From an uncultured Sphingomonadales bacterium (GTDB lineage: Bacteria > Pseudomonadota > Alphaproteobacteria > Sphingomonadales > Sphingomonadaceae): a stretch of 6,562 bases of DNA. Below the pieces are notes generated by a model, which saw nothing but the letters and a program-made list of their open reading frames with translations, had not been told where the DNA came from and made no database searches. The position numbers and the translations under genes are program-made. The stretch is from NCBI GenBank assembly GCA_903828025.1, contig CAIKKO010000385.1, forward strand, positions 1 to 6,562, in the 5' to 3' direction. Of the stretch, positions 6,467 to 6,562 are shown piece by piece (within the stretch, counting starts at the first letter, position 1; each line of letters opens with the position of its first letter).

Positions 6467-6562
6467 AGCACCTTTCGACCGGTCTGGTTCACCGTGACGG
6501 AGCCGATTTTGGCCTGGCGCGAGGCGCGAGGACAGGAGCGATGCAGCGCATCGTGACTGACG
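6467..6562. other. Intergenic right edge, no supported gene
   Basis: This stretch contains the terminator-like hairpin at 6486-6510 and a small perfect inverted repeat CGATGC-AGC-GCATCG at 6539-6553. An ATG at 6541 follows an AGGAG by only two bases and lies within the inverted repeat; a GTG at 6553 is in frame with it. Only seven codons are visible, so a gene start can neither be supported nor excluded. On the minus strand a frame stays open from the right edge to a TAG at 6465-6463, without family features I recognise. Confidence 0.4.
6486..6510 (+). terminator. Weak terminator-like hairpin after the transporter gene
   Basis: GGTT (6486-6489) pairs with AGCC (6501-6504), with one G-U wobble. 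An inner CCG (6492-6494) pairs with CGG (6498-6500) around UGA, leaving a two-base bulge. GATTTT follows directly, giving a four-base U-run. It lies 19 bases after the stop codon. The stem is short and interrupted, so termination strength is doubtful. Confidence 0.35.

Overview
The window is GC-rich alphaproteobacterial DNA, most likely from a sphingomonad or a Caulobacter relative. This is inferred from the Caulobacter/Xanthomonas-type TonB-dependent receptor, the adjacent tryptophan-halogenase-like gene, the SLC45-type sugar transporter, and codon use heavily biased to G/C at third positions. It looks like a compact carbohydrate-uptake locus. No mobile element, CRISPR array, rRNA or tRNA was seen.

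Layout. On the minus strand, a large TonB-dependent outer-membrane receptor (3497 down to 687) is followed 136 bases later by a FAD-dependent tryptophan-halogenase-like gene (550 down to 1, running off the left edge). A strong stem-loop sits between them (638-667). Divergently, on the plus strand, lie a LacI-family regulator (3816-4850) and an MFS transporter of the sucrose/maltose (SLC45/GPH-like) type (4988-6466). The regulatory region between the two arms is 318 bases (3498-3815). It holds a near-perfect 20-bp operator-like palindrome centred on CG, a plausible promoter for the regulator, and a second unrelated pair of small palindromes. The gap between regulator and transporter (4851-4987) holds a second operator-like site resembling the first. 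The last 96 bases (6467-6562) carry a weak terminator-like hairpin and no convincing gene.

How the parts fit. The receptor would bring an oligosaccharide (maltodextrin- or sucrose-like; the sequence does not decide) across the outer membrane with TonB energy. The transporter would carry it, or its hydrolysis product, across the inner membrane. The LacI-type protein would repress the receptor, the transporter and perhaps itself until a sugar inducer appears. Similar receptor/LacI/transporter sets are known for maltose and sucrose use in Caulobacter. No glycoside hydrolase is visible, so the catabolic enzymes must lie outside the window. The halogenase-like protein is a recurrent but poorly understood partner of such receptors and is the least explained element here.
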